NCBI GenBank assembly: GCA_003216195.1
Contig: QCJF01000001.1
Location: 1 to 64,000, forward strand
Length of the DNA stretch: 64,000 bases
Source: Pelagibacteraceae bacterium AG-404-P08
GTDB lineage: Bacteria; Pseudomonadota; Alphaproteobacteria; HIMB59
Direction of reading: 5' to 3'
Below the pieces are notes generated by a model that was given only the letters and a program-made list of their open reading frames with translations, had not been told where the DNA came from and ran no database searches. Below are positions 38,866 through 49,167 of the stretch, one piece after another. Made by a program: the position numbers and the translations under genes. The number at the start of each line of letters is the position of its first letter. Positions within the stretch are counted from its first letter, which is position 1.

Positions 38866-40310
38866 TCTTTCCAAAAAGAAGGTATGAGAAGCATCAAAAT
38901 TGTTAACATTTCAAGCCTGCCAAGAAACATCGTACTTATCAAAACAATTTTTGAGTAAGAGTTTAGTCCTCCATAATGACCATCTGGTCCAATAACATTA
39001 CCTAAACCTGGACCAACATTAGAAATAGCAGACGCTGCTCCAGAAATACAAGTTAAAAAATCAAGTCCACTAAACGATAATAGCAAAGCAGATACAGAGA
39101 ATGTTAGAATATATAAAAAAAAGAAAATCATCACAGACTCATATGTAGAGTCAGGGACTTTTTTTTCATTAAATTGACTTACAACAACAGAATGAGGTTT
39201 TAGTATTCTCTTCAAATGTAAATTTATATACTTAAACAAGATTTGAAATCTAAATACTTTTATTCCACCCGTAGTTGATCCAGCACAACCACCTATGAAC
39301 ATTAAAATTAAGAAAAGAACTGATGCATAATTTCCCCAATTCTCAAAATTTTCACTCACGTAACCAGTTCCAGATATTATCGAAATTGTATTGAATGATA
39401 CGTTTATTAATTTAGATATAGCCCCTGATCCTTCAATAAAATCTTTGGCCAAAATATAAATTGTTGTAGTTGCAACAACCAATATGATTAAAAATAATCT
39501 CACTTGATGATCTTTAATTATTATAAATAAGTTTTTAAATGTAGTCCTTGCTATAACCATAAATGGGAGACTTCCAATTATCATGAATAATATTGAAATA
39601 AATAAAACTTTGTCGTCGAAAAAAGCAAAAGATTGATCATAATTAGAAAAACCACCTGTAGATATAGTTGTGAAACCATGTGTAATAGCGTCAAAAAAAG
39701 ACATACCAAAAACATAATAAAAAAGAATTAAAATAAATGTTAAACCTATATAAATGATAGATATCTTTTTAATAACCGAAGAAATTTTTGGTAAGAATTT
39801 ATCGTAAGGATCATCGCCTTCTAGGTGAAATAATTGCATTCCACCAACTCTTAAAAAAGGTAATATGAATAGAGCTATAATGACTATTCCAATCCCACCA
39901 ATCCATTGTAAATATGATCTCCATAAAAGTATTCCTTTTGGATAGGTGTCTAAGTTAGTCAGAACTGTAGAGCCAGTAGTTGTCACACCACTCATAGACT
40001 CAAAGAGTGCATCTATAAATGACAAGCTTATTTGAGTGTAAACAAAAGGTACTGCACATAGAAAAGTCAATAATATCCATGAAATTACAGTTATTACAAA
40101 AGCCTCTTTTAAAGAGATATTTAAATCAACATTTTTATTAGTTATAACAAGAGACCCACCAACAATAAGATATAATAATATTGGAACAGCATATGATTGC
40201 CAGGTTTCAGTTTTGTAAATTAATTCAGTTATTAGAGGAATAAATAAAAAAAATCCAACTGCACAGATAACAGTTCCACTTACCAATGCTATAGGTTTGA
40301 AATTAAACAT
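38862..40310 (-). CDS. trkH: Trk-type potassium uptake protein TrkH
   Basis: SMSGVTTTGSTVL; TTISTGGFSNYDQS; CAGSTTGGIKVFR selectivity-filter repeats. Confidence 0.92.
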   Translation of the reverse strand: MFNFKPIALVSGTVICAVGFFLFIPLITELIYKTETWQSYAVPILLYLIVGGSLVITNKNVDLNISLKEAFVITVISWILLTFLCAVPFVYTQISLSFIDALFESMSGVTTTGSTVLTNLDTYPKGILLWRSYLQWIGGIGIVIIALFILPFLRVGGMQLFHLEGDDPYDKFLPKISSVIKKISIIYIGLTFILILFYYVFGMSFFDAITHGFTTISTGGFSNYDQSFAFFDDKVLFISILFMIIGSLPFMVIARTTFKNLFIIIKDHQVRLFLIILVVATTTIYILAKDFIEGSGAISKLINVSFNTISIISGTGYVSENFENWGNYASVLFLILMFIGGCAGSTTGGIKVFRFQILFKYINLHLKRILKPHSVVVSQFNEKKVPDSTYESVMIFFFLYILTFSVSALLLSFSGLDFLTCISGAASAISNVGPGLGNVIGPDGHYGGLNSYSKIVLISTMFLGRLEMLTILMLLIPSFWKD

Positions 40311-40321
40311 TTTATGTATTT

Positions 40322-40714
40322 CTAATGTACGTTTTTTTTATTGTAAGGGCTGTCTAGTGAAAATGTTGGAATATCAATTTTAAGTTTTTCACCATTATCT
40401 TGAGAAACTAGGTAAAAGCCTTGCATAATTCCATTATTAGTTTTTAAAGGAGTTCCACTAGTATATTCAAAAGATTCACCTGGTTCAATAATTGGAAATT
40501 CTCCAACAACTCCCTCGCCTTGTACATTAATTACTTTTCCGTTTGCATCAATTATTAACCAATTTCTGTGATTTAGCTTAATCGAGGTATTTCCGGAATT
40601 TGTAATGTTGACTTGATATGCCCAAACAAAGTGACTTTCGTGAGGGGACGATTGATCATCTAAAAAATAGGGTGTAACGGTTACGGTCACCCCGTTAGTT
40701 GTTTTAGAATACAT
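40322..40714 (-). CDS. apaG: ApaG protein
   Basis: VTVTPYFLDDQSSPHESHFVWAYQVNITNSG; GEGVVGEFPIIEPGESFEYTSGTPL. Confidence 0.93.
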   Translation of the reverse strand: MYSKTTNGVTVTVTPYFLDDQSSPHESHFVWAYQVNITNSGNTSIKLNHRNWLIIDANGKVINVQGEGVVGEFPIIEPGESFEYTSGTPLKTNNGIMQGFYLVSQDNGEKLKIDIPTFSLDSPYNKKNVH

Positions 40715-40762
40715 TTAAATAATATACCCCATAAATGAGGTATAGAGAATTAAATAGATAAA

Positions 40763-42433
40763 TTAAAAAAGGCCTTGAATTAATCCCTTTTTATCTAACA
40801 TTATTGAATTGGCACTAGGTACTTTAGGTAGACCTGGCATTGTCATAATTTGACCTGTTACAACAACAATAAAACCTGCTCCAGCTGACAGTCTTACTTC
40901 TCTTACTGGAACAGTAAAACTATTTGGAGCACCTCTTAAAGATGGATTTGTTGAAAAACTATATTGTGTTTTAGCAATACAAATAGGTAGGTGACCATAA
41001 CCACTCTCTTCAAATCCTTTAAGTTGATCACTGACAGATTTATCTATCACGATATCATCAGCTCTATAGATTTTTTGTGCAACAGAGCGAATTTTTTCTT
41101 CTATCGATACGTTATCTTCATACATAAACTTAAATTTATTTGGATCGCTAGACTCACAAATTTTAACTACTTCCTCAGCCAATTCTAAAGTACCATTACC
41201 ACCATTTGCCCAGTGCGAACAGAGGATTGCTTTTACTCCCATTTTTTCACAACCTTCAGAGATAACTTTACCCTCAGCTTCAGTATCAAGAGTGAAACTA
41301 TTAATAGCTACAATTGGTTGAAGTCCAAAAGATTGAATATTTTCGATATGGCGTTGCAAATTCTCAAAACCTTTTTCAACGGCGGCTACATTTTCATTAT
41401 TTAACTCTGCTTTTTCAACACCTCCGTGTGATTTCAATGCTCTCACAGTAGCAACAATGACGACTACACTAGGTGTTAATCCTGCCTTACGACATTTGAT
41501 GTCTAAAAATTTTTCAGCACCTAAGTCTGCACCAAATCCAGCTTCAGTTACAACATAATCAGCAAGTTTTAGGCCTGTTTTTGTTGCAATTACTGTATTG
41601 CAACCATGAGCGATGTTTGCAAAAGGACCACCGTGAATAATAGCTGGATTATTTTCAAGTGTTTGAACTAAATTTGGCATTAAAGCATTTTTTAATAAAA
41701 CTGTCATGGGGCCATCAGCTTTTACATCACGAGCGTAGATTGGAGATTTGTCTCTTTTATAGGCAATTATTATGTCACCTATTCTTTTTTGCAGATCGTT
41801 TATATCATTAGCTAAACAAAAAATAGCCATGATTTCACTTGCAACTGTTATGTCGAATTTATCTTCTCTAGGAAATCCATTTGAAACACCGCCAAGATTG
41901 ACATTTACTTTTCTTAGAGACCTATCACCTAAATCAACAACTCTTCCCCAAGTAATTCTTCTTTGGTCTATTTGTAATTCATTTCCCCAATAAATATGAT
42001 TATCAATTAATGATGATAAAAGATTGTGAGCAGCTGTAATTGCGTGAAAGTCGCCAGTGAAGTGCAAATTTATTTCTTCCATAGGTACAACTTGAGCATA
42101 TCCACCTCCAGCAGCTCCACCCTTCATACCAAAACATGGACCAAGGCTAGGTTCTCTCAGGCAAACAATGGATTTCTTTCCAATTTTATTTAGGCCGTCA
42201 TTTAAGCCAACTGATGTAGTCGTTTTGCCTTCGCCTGCAGGTGTTGGATTAATTGCAGTAACTAAAATTAATTTTCCATCGGGGTTAGACTGACTTTTTT
42301 CAATAAAATCAAAATTTATTTTCGCTGCATCATGGCCATAAGGAACAAGATTTTCCTCTGGAATATTTACTTTAGCAGCAACGTCTCTTATGTGAATTTT
42401 TTTAGCAGCTCTTGCTATCTCTATATCTGACAT
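40763..42433 (-). CDS. fhs: Formate--tetrahydrofolate ligase
   Basis: [53 protein letters not shown]. Confidence 0.96.
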   Translation of the reverse strand: MSDIEIARAAKKIHIRDVAAKVNIPEENLVPYGHDAAKINFDFIEKSQSNPDGKLILVTAINPTPAGEGKTTTSVGLNDGLNKIGKKSIVCLREPSLGPCFGMKGGAAGGGYAQVVPMEEINLHFTGDFHAITAAHNLLSSLIDNHIYWGNELQIDQRRITWGRVVDLGDRSLRKVNVNLGGVSNGFPREDKFDITVASEIMAIFCLANDINDLQKRIGDIIIAYKRDKSPIYARDVKADGPMTVLLKNALMPNLVQTLENNPAIIHGGPFANIAHGCNTVIATKTGLKLADYVVTEAGFGADLGAEKFLDIKCRKAGLTPSVVVIVATVRALKSHGGVEKAELNNENVAAVEKGFENLQRHIENIQSFGLQPIVAINSFTLDTEAEGKVISEGCEKMGVKAILCSHWANGGNGTLELAEEVVKICESSDPNKFKFMYEDNVSIEEKIRSVAQKIYRADDIVIDKSVSDQLKGFEESGYGHLPICIAKTQYSFSTNPSLRGAPNSFTVPVREVRLSAGAGFIVVVTGQIMTMPGLPKVPSANSIMLDKKGLIQGLF

Positions 42434-42460
42434 CTAACTTTAGATCCTTTCCCAAAAATC

Positions 42461-42477
42461 TGGTATACAATATACCA
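42461..42477. promoter_or_regulatory. Perfect 17-bp interrupted palindrome TGGTATA-CAA-TATACCA upstream of fhs (possible operator or leader hairpin)
   Basis: Read directly; starts 28 nt upstream of the fhs ATG. Confidence 0.5.
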
Positions 42478-42614
42478 ATATCTTCTTAAATTTTAACCTA
42501 TTTAAGATAAAAAAATTAGAATTTCCCTATTATTTTTAAGCCTATGTGTCGCATTAATTGATTAATCTTAATAAAAAATTCATTGTTCAATAATAAATTT
42601 ATAATAATTTAAAA

Positions 42615-43784
42615 ATGTTGAAAATATTAGTAGTAGGGCTTGGTTATGTGGGAACTGCAAACGCTGTCCTTTTATCACAACATAATGAAGTTACCTGCTT
42701 CGATTTAGATATCTCGAAATCAAATAACCTAATAAAGGGTATTTCGCCCATAGAGGATAAAGATATATCTAAATATTTATCATCTAAAAAATTAAATTTA
42801 AAATCAGCAGACAACTTTCCTACTGAAATTGATAATTTTGACTTTGTGATCATAGCCACATCAACAAATTATGATATCGAGACAAATAAATTTAATACTA
42901 CTTCAATAGAACAAACACTAGAAAGTATTCAAAATTCTAAATCAAATCCAACAGTAATTATTCGATCTACAGTTCCAGTTGGTTATGTGAATATAGTACA
43001 AAAAAAATTCCCTGATCTTGAAATTATTTTTGTGCCTGAATTTTTAAGAGAGGGAAAAGCTTTAAATGACAGTCTTAATCCTTCAAGAATTGTAATAGGC
43101 TCACATTCTGAAAAAGGAAAAGAGTTTGCAAAATTATTGATTGAGGCATCTCTAAATACAGAAGTTCAAACAATTTACACAAATTCTACAGAAGCAGAGT
43201 CATCAAAATTATTTTCAAATGCTTATTTAGCAATGCGAGTAACATTCTTTAATGAACTAGACTCATTTGCAATGTCAAAAGGTTTAAACACAAAAGAAAT
43301 TATTAAATCTGTAAGTCTAGATCCTAGGATAGGTGATTTTTATAATAATCCCTCGTTTGGATATGGGGGTTACTGTTTACCTAAAGATACAAAACAATTA
43401 TTAGCAAACTTTGATAAAGTCCCTCAAAAAATTATGGAGGCAATCATAGAGTCAAATTCAATGCGAAAAGATTTCATAGGATTAGAGATTGCAAAATTAA
43501 AACCTACAACAGTTGGTGTTTATAAACTCATTATGAAAGAGGGATCAGACAATATAAGAGAGTCAAGTATGCAAGGCATTATAAAAAGAGTTAAAGCTAA
43601 AGGTATAAGAGTAATTGTCTATGAACCTTTAATCAAAGACAAACAATTTTTCAATTCAGAGGTTTATCAAGATTTAGAATTATTCAAAAAAGATGCTGAT
43701 TTAATTCTTTGTAATAGAAGCCATTTAGAGCTAAATGATGTACAGGACAAGATTTTTACTAGAGACTTGTTTAATCAAGATTAA
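42615..43784 (+). CDS. UDP-glucose/nucleotide-sugar 6-dehydrogenase
   Basis: VVGLGYVGTANAVLLSQ; RSTVPVGY; FVPEFLREGKAL; FGYGGYCLPKDTKQL. Confidence 0.9.
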   Translation: MLKILVVGLGYVGTANAVLLSQHNEVTCFDLDISKSNNLIKGISPIEDKDISKYLSSKKLNLKSADNFPTEIDNFDFVIIATSTNYDIETNKFNTTSIEQTLESIQNSKSNPTVIIRSTVPVGYVNIVQKKFPDLEIIFVPEFLREGKALNDSLNPSRIVIGSHSEKGKEFAKLLIEASLNTEVQTIYTNSTEAESSKLFSNAYLAMRVTFFNELDSFAMSKGLNTKEIIKSVSLDPRIGDFYNNPSFGYGGYCLPKDTKQLLANFDKVPQKIMEAIIESNSMRKDFIGLEIAKLKPTTVGVYKLIMKEGSDNIRESSMQGIIKRVKAKGIRVIVYEPLIKDKQFFNSEVYQDLELFKKDADLILCNRSHLELNDVQDKIFTRDLFNQD

Positions 43785-43909
43785 GCCCTAAGATTATTAT
43801 TTTTCATAAATTCATGCAAAAAATACACGAATTATATAGGATTTTTATATTTTAGTTTCACTCAAGATAAGTCTATACTGCCGAAGCTTATATATATAAG
43901 GAGGAAACG

Positions 43910-44935
43910 ATGACAAAAATTAAATCATTGTTTATTTCTCTTGTTTTAACTTTAGGTGTTTCAACAGCTATCGCTGGTAGCCATGGAAGCACACTAGATT
44001 TAGTTAAAGAAAGAGGAAAGTTAATGTGTGGATCAAACACAGGTCTTGCGGGCTTTGGTGCTCCTAATGATGCTGGTGTTTGGGAAGGCATTGACGTGGA
44101 CGTTTGTAGAGCTGTTGCAGCTGCTGTTTTTGGTGATGCTTCAAAAGTTGAGTATGTACCAGTAACAACTAAAGTTAGATTTACAGTGTTACAATCAGGT
44201 GAAGTTGACTTATTATCAAGAAACACAACATGGACTTTATCAAGAGACGTTGATCTTGGTTTAGAATTTGTTGGTGTAAATTACTATGATGGTCAGGGTT
44301 TTATGGTTCCTGCTGCTTTAGGCGTGTCTAGTGCAACTGAATTAGATGGTGCATCAGTATGTATCCAAGTTGGAACTACAACTGAAATGAACTTAGCTGA
44401 CTACTTTAAAGCAAACGGTATGTCCTATGAGTCAGTTCCAGTTGAAACTAATGCAGAAGCTGATGCTGCTTATATTGCAGGTCGATGTGACGTTTACACA
44501 ACAGATGCATCTGGTTTATACTCAAGCAGAGCAGGTTATGCAGATCCATCTGCACACGTGGTACTGCCTGAAATTATCTCCAAAGAGCCTTTAGGTCCAG
44601 CTGTCAGACACGGAGATCATGAATGGGGTGATATTGTGAGATGGTCACTTAATGCAATGATCATTGGTGAAGAGCTTGGTATTACATCTGATAATGTTGA
44701 AGAGATGAAAAGTTCTAAGAACCCTGAAGTCTTAAGACTGTTAGGTGTTGAACCAGGTTATGGCGCTTACTTAGGCCTTGATAATGAATGGGCTGTTAAT
44801 ATTTTATCACAAGTAGGTAACTACTCTGAGAGCTTTGAAAAGCATATTGGTCCAAATACACCAATTAATATTCAAAGAGGTCTTAACGCTCTATACAAAG
44901 ATGGTGGTATTCTTTACGCACCTCCATTTAGATAA
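43910..44935 (+). CDS. aapJ: General L-amino acid ABC transporter substrate-binding protein (AapJ/BztA)
   Basis: Signal peptide; LMCGSNTGLAGFGAPNDAGVWEGIDVDVCRAVAAAVFGDASKVEYVPVTTKVRFTVLQSGEVDLLSRNTTWT; GGAGG Shine-Dalgarno at ~43900. Confidence 0.96.
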   Translation: MTKIKSLFISLVLTLGVSTAIAGSHGSTLDLVKERGKLMCGSNTGLAGFGAPNDAGVWEGIDVDVCRAVAAAVFGDASKVEYVPVTTKVRFTVLQSGEVDLLSRNTTWTLSRDVDLGLEFVGVNYYDGQGFMVPAALGVSSATELDGASVCIQVGTTTEMNLADYFKANGMSYESVPVETNAEADAAYIAGRCDVYTTDASGLYSSRAGYADPSAHVVLPEIISKEPLGPAVRHGDHEWGDIVRWSLNAMIIGEELGITSDNVEEMKSSKNPEVLRLLGVEPGYGAYLGLDNEWAVNILSQVGNYSESFEKHIGPNTPINIQRGLNALYKDGGILYAPPFR

Positions 44936-44943
44936 AAACTTTT

Positions 44944-44968
44944 GGGTATGGGTTTTCTACCCATACCC
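44944..44968 (+). other. Intercistronic stem-loop between aapJ and aapQ
   Basis: GGGTATGGGT-TTTCT-ACCCATACCC, perfect 10-bp stem, no following T-tract. Confidence 0.8.
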
Positions 44969-44985
44969 GAATAACAATCTCTTCC

Positions 44986-46155
44986 ATGAGTGCAAATTTT
45001 ATTAGAAGAATACTTTTCGATGAAAAATCAAGATCTATCCTAATACAAGCTCTTGTAATTGGAATTTTCGCTGTTTTTATTTATTTACTAGTCCAGCAAA
45101 CGGCAGCAAACTTGGAACGAAGGGGAATAAGTTCTGGGTTTGACTTTCTTGGAATGGGAGCTGGATACGATATTAGTATCAGACTAATCCCATTTACCAG
45201 CGAGGACACCCATTTGCGGGCTTATTTCGTAGGATTGCTGAATACTTTAATGATAGCTATATGTGGTTGTTTCTTGGCAACTATCCTTGGCTTTTTAGTT
45301 GGTGTTATAAGGTTATCCAGTAACTGGTTATTTAGAAATATCGCTTACGTTTATGTTGAATTTACAAGAAATGTTCCTGTTCTTCTTCAGATAGTTCTTT
45401 ATTACAGTATCTTACTTCACCTCCCCAAAATAAAACAAGCAATAGTTCTTTTTGACACCTTTTATTTAACAAATAGGGGTCTTTTCTCACCACTTCCAAT
45501 TTTTAAAGATGGTTTTGTAATTGTTTTAGGTAGTTTTTTTGTAGCAATTGTTGTCTCTTTTTTTGTAAAGAGATATTTAAAAAAAAAACAAGAAAATTTT
45601 GGTAAGCAATACCCTATATTCCTCATCAATAGTGCTATAATTATTTTTACACCTCTTTCCTTTTATTACTTAATGGGAATGCCAATAGAATTTGAGCAGC
45701 CTGTTTTAAAAGGTTTTAATTTCAAGGGAGGTATGGTCATACGCCCTGAATTTATTGGCATGCTATTAGGGTTATCGATCTATACTGCAGCGTTTATTTC
45801 TGAAACGGTTCGATCTGGCATAGTTTCAGTTTCAAAAGGTCAAAGAGAGGCCTCTCAAGCCTTAGGTTTAAAAAGTAATTTTATTATGAAATTGATAATC
45901 ATACCTCAAGCACTTCGAGTAATCATCCCACCTCTTACATCTCAATATTTAAATTTAACTAAGAATTCCTCATTAGGTATTGCTATAGGATATGCTGATT
46001 TGGTTCATGGCTTTGGTGGGATATCTCTTAACCAGACTGGTAGAGCAATAGAAATTATGCTCATGGTTATGCTTACATATTTAACAATAAGCTTAATTAT
46101 TTCTTTATTTATGAATTTATATAACAAGTCTGTTCAATTCAAAGGAAACGCATGA
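44986..46155 (+). CDS. aapQ: Amino acid ABC transporter permease (AapQ)
   Basis: RNVPVLLQIVLYY; QREASQALGLKSNFIMKLIIIPQALRVIIPPLTSQYLNLTKNSSL. Confidence 0.93.
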   Translation: MSANFIRRILFDEKSRSILIQALVIGIFAVFIYLLVQQTAANLERRGISSGFDFLGMGAGYDISIRLIPFTSEDTHLRAYFVGLLNTLMIAICGCFLATILGFLVGVIRLSSNWLFRNIAYVYVEFTRNVPVLLQIVLYYSILLHLPKIKQAIVLFDTFYLTNRGLFSPLPIFKDGFVIVLGSFFVAIVVSFFVKRYLKKKQENFGKQYPIFLINSAIIIFTPLSFYYLMGMPIEFEQPVLKGFNFKGGMVIRPEFIGMLLGLSIYTAAFISETVRSGIVSVSKGQREASQALGLKSNFIMKLIIIPQALRVIIPPLTSQYLNLTKNSSLGIAIGYADLVHGFGGISLNQTGRAIEIMLMVMLTYLTISLIISLFMNLYNKSVQFKGNA

Positions 46156-47264
46156 GTCTAAATTCATTAGAGAGCTTTACTCATAACAAATATTATAATT
46201 GGGTTATAAAAAATCTTTTTTCGTCATGGGTTAATTCATTATTTACAGTAATTGCCATAATTTTCTTATATAAAATAGGATCTTTCTTTTTGAATTGGGC
46301 ATTTTTTGAGGCCGATTTTAGAAATAACTTTCAAGGTGAATTAATAACAGATAGAACGTTTTGTTCAAAAAATATAAAACCAGGGGAATTTGGAGCATGT
46401 TGGGCAATCATTTATGCTAGATGGGATCAATTTATGTATGGTTTTTATCCAGTCGAGGAAATTTGGAGAGTAAATCTTACTTTTGCTCTTTTACCCCTTG
46501 CTCTTATTGGAATTCTTTTTGATAAAATACCTTTAAGAAAATATTTTATATATTTCACTTTTATATACCCTTTCATTGCATATTTCATGCTTTACGGCGG
46601 CCCAGGCTTAAATGCTGTTGGAACAAATAAATGGGGAGGCTTGTTAGTAACACTTTTTTTAGGCGTTACAGGAATTGGTCTTGCATTTCCGCTGAGTATT
46701 CTTCTCGCTCTTGGTAGAAGATCAAAAATGCCAATCATCAAATCATTATGTGTTGTGTTTATAGAATTTATTCGTGGAGTTCCTCTCATTACATTACTTT
46801 TCACAGCTAATGTAATGTTACCTCTTTTTTTACCAGAAGGTGTAAACCCTGATAACCTTCTTAGAGCATTAGTTGCTGTTACCTTATTTCAAGCAGCATA
46901 TATGGCTGAAGCGATAAGGGGAGGTCTGCAGGCTATTCCTAAAGGCCACATTGAGGCTGCAGAGGCACTAGGTTTAACATATTGGCAGACAACACGTAAA
47001 ATTATTTTACCTCAAGCTTTAAAGATAGCTATTCCTCCAATAGTCAACACGTGTATTGGTTTATTTAAAGATACCTCATTAGTATTAATCATTGGTTTAT
47101 TCGATTTATTAGGCATAGGTAGAGCTGCACTAGCAGATATGACTTGGACAAAACTTTATTATGAGGTTTATGTTTTCATTTCACTTGTATTCTTCATATT
47201 TTGCTTTGGTATGTCTCGCTATAGTTTATATTTAGAAAAGAAATTAAAAACGGACAACAGTTAA
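46152..47264 (+). CDS. aapM: Amino acid ABC transporter permease (AapM)
   Basis: [60 protein letters not shown]. Confidence 0.93.
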   Translation: MSLNSLESFTHNKYYNWVIKNLFSSWVNSLFTVIAIIFLYKIGSFFLNWAFFEADFRNNFQGELITDRTFCSKNIKPGEFGACWAIIYARWDQFMYGFYPVEEIWRVNLTFALLPLALIGILFDKIPLRKYFIYFTFIYPFIAYFMLYGGPGLNAVGTNKWGGLLVTLFLGVTGIGLAFPLSILLALGRRSKMPIIKSLCVVFIEFIRGVPLITLLFTANVMLPLFLPEGVNPDNLLRALVAVTLFQAAYMAEAIRGGLQAIPKGHIEAAEALGLTYWQTTRKIILPQALKIAIPPIVNTCIGLFKDTSLVLIIGLFDLLGIGRAALADMTWTKLYYEVYVFISLVFFIFCFGMSRYSLYLEKKLKTDNS

Positions 47265-47265
47265 A

Positions 47266-48003
47266 ATGGAACAGGTTATTCAATTAGAAAAAGTCAATAA
47301 GTGGTTTGATGATTTTCATGTACTCAAAGACATTGATTTAACTGTTACTAAAGGCCAAAAAATTGTCGTTTGTGGGCCAAGTGGATCTGGTAAATCTACA
47401 ATGATTAGATGTATAAACAGATTAGAAGCTCATCAAAAAGGGCACATTGTAGTCCATGGCACTGAGTTAACTAACGATTTAAAAAATATTGATATTATTA
47501 GAAAAAATGTGGGTATGGTTTTTCAACAGTTCAATCTATTTCCTCATCTGTCTGTAATTGACAATATTTCATTAGCTCCAATTTGGGTGAAAAAAATGCC
47601 AAAAAAAGAGGCTGAAGAAATTGCTATGAATTACTTGGAAAAAGTCAAAATTCCTGAACAAGCACATAAATTTCCTGGGCAGTTATCTGGTGGTCAACAG
47701 CAACGTGTTGCTATTGCTAGATCATTAGCTATGAACCCTGACATTATGTTGTTTGATGAACCAACATCAGCTCTTGATCCAGAAATGATCAAAGAGGTTT
47801 TAGATGTTATGATTCAATTAGCGGAAGAGGGAATGACCATGTTAGTTGTTACACATGAGATGGGATTTGCAAAAACTGTAGCTGATCAAATGATATTTAT
47901 GGACGAGGGAAGAATAGTTGAACAAGCAACCCCAGATGAATTCTTTAATAATCCTAAAAGTGATCGAACTAAACTTTTCTTAAGTCAAATTCTTAATCAT
48001 TAA
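47266..48003 (+). CDS. aapP: Amino acid ABC transporter ATP-binding protein (AapP)
   Basis: GPSGSGKST Walker [32 protein letters not shown]. Confidence 0.96.
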   Translation: MEQVIQLEKVNKWFDDFHVLKDIDLTVTKGQKIVVCGPSGSGKSTMIRCINRLEAHQKGHIVVHGTELTNDLKNIDIIRKNVGMVFQQFNLFPHLSVIDNISLAPIWVKKMPKKEAEEIAMNYLEKVKIPEQAHKFPGQLSGGQQQRVAIARSLAMNPDIMLFDEPTSALDPEMIKEVLDVMIQLAEEGMTMLVVTHEMGFAKTVADQMIFMDEGRIVEQATPDEFFNNPKSDRTKLFLSQILNH

Positions 48004-48014
48004 AGTAGTTTAAG

Positions 48015-48641
48015 ATGAATGAAGTTGTAATGGCTTTATTATCTGGGTGGATAATATTTTATTTTGCTGTATTTTTGCCAGGACCTAACACATTTTTTGT
48101 GGCATCTGTTGGTATTAGTGGACAGAAAAAACAAATTTGGGGTGCTGCAGTTGGGACCGCAATTGGTTCTTTTACTTGGTGCTTACTTGCTACAACAGGT
48201 ATATCTTTTCTTATTTCAAATTTGATGGGTTGGGGTTTTATTGTATTAAAGATCCTAGCTAGTCTTTATATGATTTATTTATCATATCAAATTGGCAGCC
48301 AATACTTTAGCTCTGAAAATCAACTCATAAAACTATCCAATGAACGAAATTTTTTTAATAGTATGAAAAAAGCAATAATTGTTGCTTATACCAATCCCAA
48401 GGCATTTGCGTTTTGGTCTGCTCTAGCAACTTTACAATTTAGTGAAAACTTAAATTTTAGTATCGCTCTAACTTTTGCTACAGGTAGTTTTTTTATTTCA
48501 GCAATGAATTATTCAATTATCGGCCACTTTTTTGGTATTAAAAAGTTTTCAAATTACTTCAATAGACCTAAAAATATTGTCAATTTAATATTTGCTGGAC
48601 TTTTTATATTTGTAGCTATTGAAATTTGGGTGTTAGGCTAG
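48015..48641 (+). CDS. LysE-family amino acid exporter
   Basis: AVFLPGPNTFFVASVGISGQKK; polytopic; TNPKAFAFWSAL. Confidence 0.85.
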   Translation: MNEVVMALLSGWIIFYFAVFLPGPNTFFVASVGISGQKKQIWGAAVGTAIGSFTWCLLATTGISFLISNLMGWGFIVLKILASLYMIYLSYQIGSQYFSSENQLIKLSNERNFFNSMKKAIIVAYTNPKAFAFWSALATLQFSENLNFSIALTFATGSFFISAMNYSIIGHFFGIKKFSNYFNRPKNIVNLIFAGLFIFVAIEIWVLG

Positions 48642-48643
48642 GA

Positions 48644-48667
48644 AAAAAGCCCTAGATAGGGCTTTTT
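48644..48667. terminator. Bidirectional intrinsic terminator between LysE (+) and small ORFs (-)
   Basis: AAAAAGCCCTAGATAGGGCTTTTT with A/T tract on both sides. Confidence 0.85.
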
Positions 48668-48830
48668 AAAATTTTCTAATAAATCTTCTATCTAACTCTT
48701 TTTGTCTTCTTTCAAGATCAATCATGTCGATTGCTTGAGATAAATATGCTTCTTCTTTGTTAGACTTTGATTTTTGTTTAGTTTTTTCACTAATAACCAT
48801 GTTTCTAATAGATTTAAATAGATTGTCCAT
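48666..48830 (-). CDS. Small protein resembling DUF3563 (54 aa), absent from the ORF track
   Basis: Translation MDNLFKSIRNMVISEKTKQKSKSNKEEAYLSQAIDMIDLERRQKELDRRFIRKF; EAYLSQAxDxxDLERRxxxLDR signature. Confidence 0.75.
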   Translation of the reverse strand: MDNLFKSIRNMVISEKTKQKSKSNKEEAYLSQAIDMIDLERRQKELDRRFIRKF

Positions 48831-49009
48831 TATGCTGCCTCTTTCAAACTATTTGGAAATGACTGATTTTTTTGATACTCAGAGTAAGCCCATTGCCAAT
48901 CAGAGCCATATTCAACCTTACAAAAATTTATAATACTATCTTCTTTTCTACTAAAAAAAGATAACCAGAAACTTAAAGATCGTTCTGTAAATCCAAAAAT
49001 TTTATTCAT
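48830..49009 (-). CDS. Small hypothetical protein (59 aa), coupled to the downstream small ORF
   Basis: Translation MNKIFGFTERSLSFWLSFFSRKEDSIINFCKVEYGSDWQWAYSEYQKNQSFPNSLKEAA; TAATG overlap; AAGGA upstream of the ATG. Confidence 0.65.
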   Translation of the reverse strand: MNKIFGFTERSLSFWLSFFSRKEDSIINFCKVEYGSDWQWAYSEYQKNQSFPNSLKEAA

Positions 49010-49070
49010 ATTTTAATTTCCTTTCATACATATATATAGTTTCAAAAAGAGATTTTACTTTTGCTTAATT

Positions 49071-49087
49071 TAGACATCTGATGTCTA
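49071..49087. promoter_or_regulatory. Perfect 17-bp palindrome TAGACATC-T-GATGTCTA in a divergent intergenic region (putative operator)
   Basis: Read directly; lies between the small minus-strand ORF pair and the dipeptidase gene. Confidence 0.55.
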
Positions 49088-49167
49088 TTTATGAGACTGC
49101 AAACAAATTTATTAAATATTAAATTTGTATATAGCCTAAATAACAAAAAAAATGATAAATTTATAAT

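Noticed and set aside
40991-41993. Three plus-strand ORFs (65, 63 and 73 aa)
   Set aside because: All antisense within fhs, which is highly conserved.
43888-44226. 112-aa minus-strand ORF
   Set aside because: Antisense to aapJ, whose protein sequence is strongly canonical.
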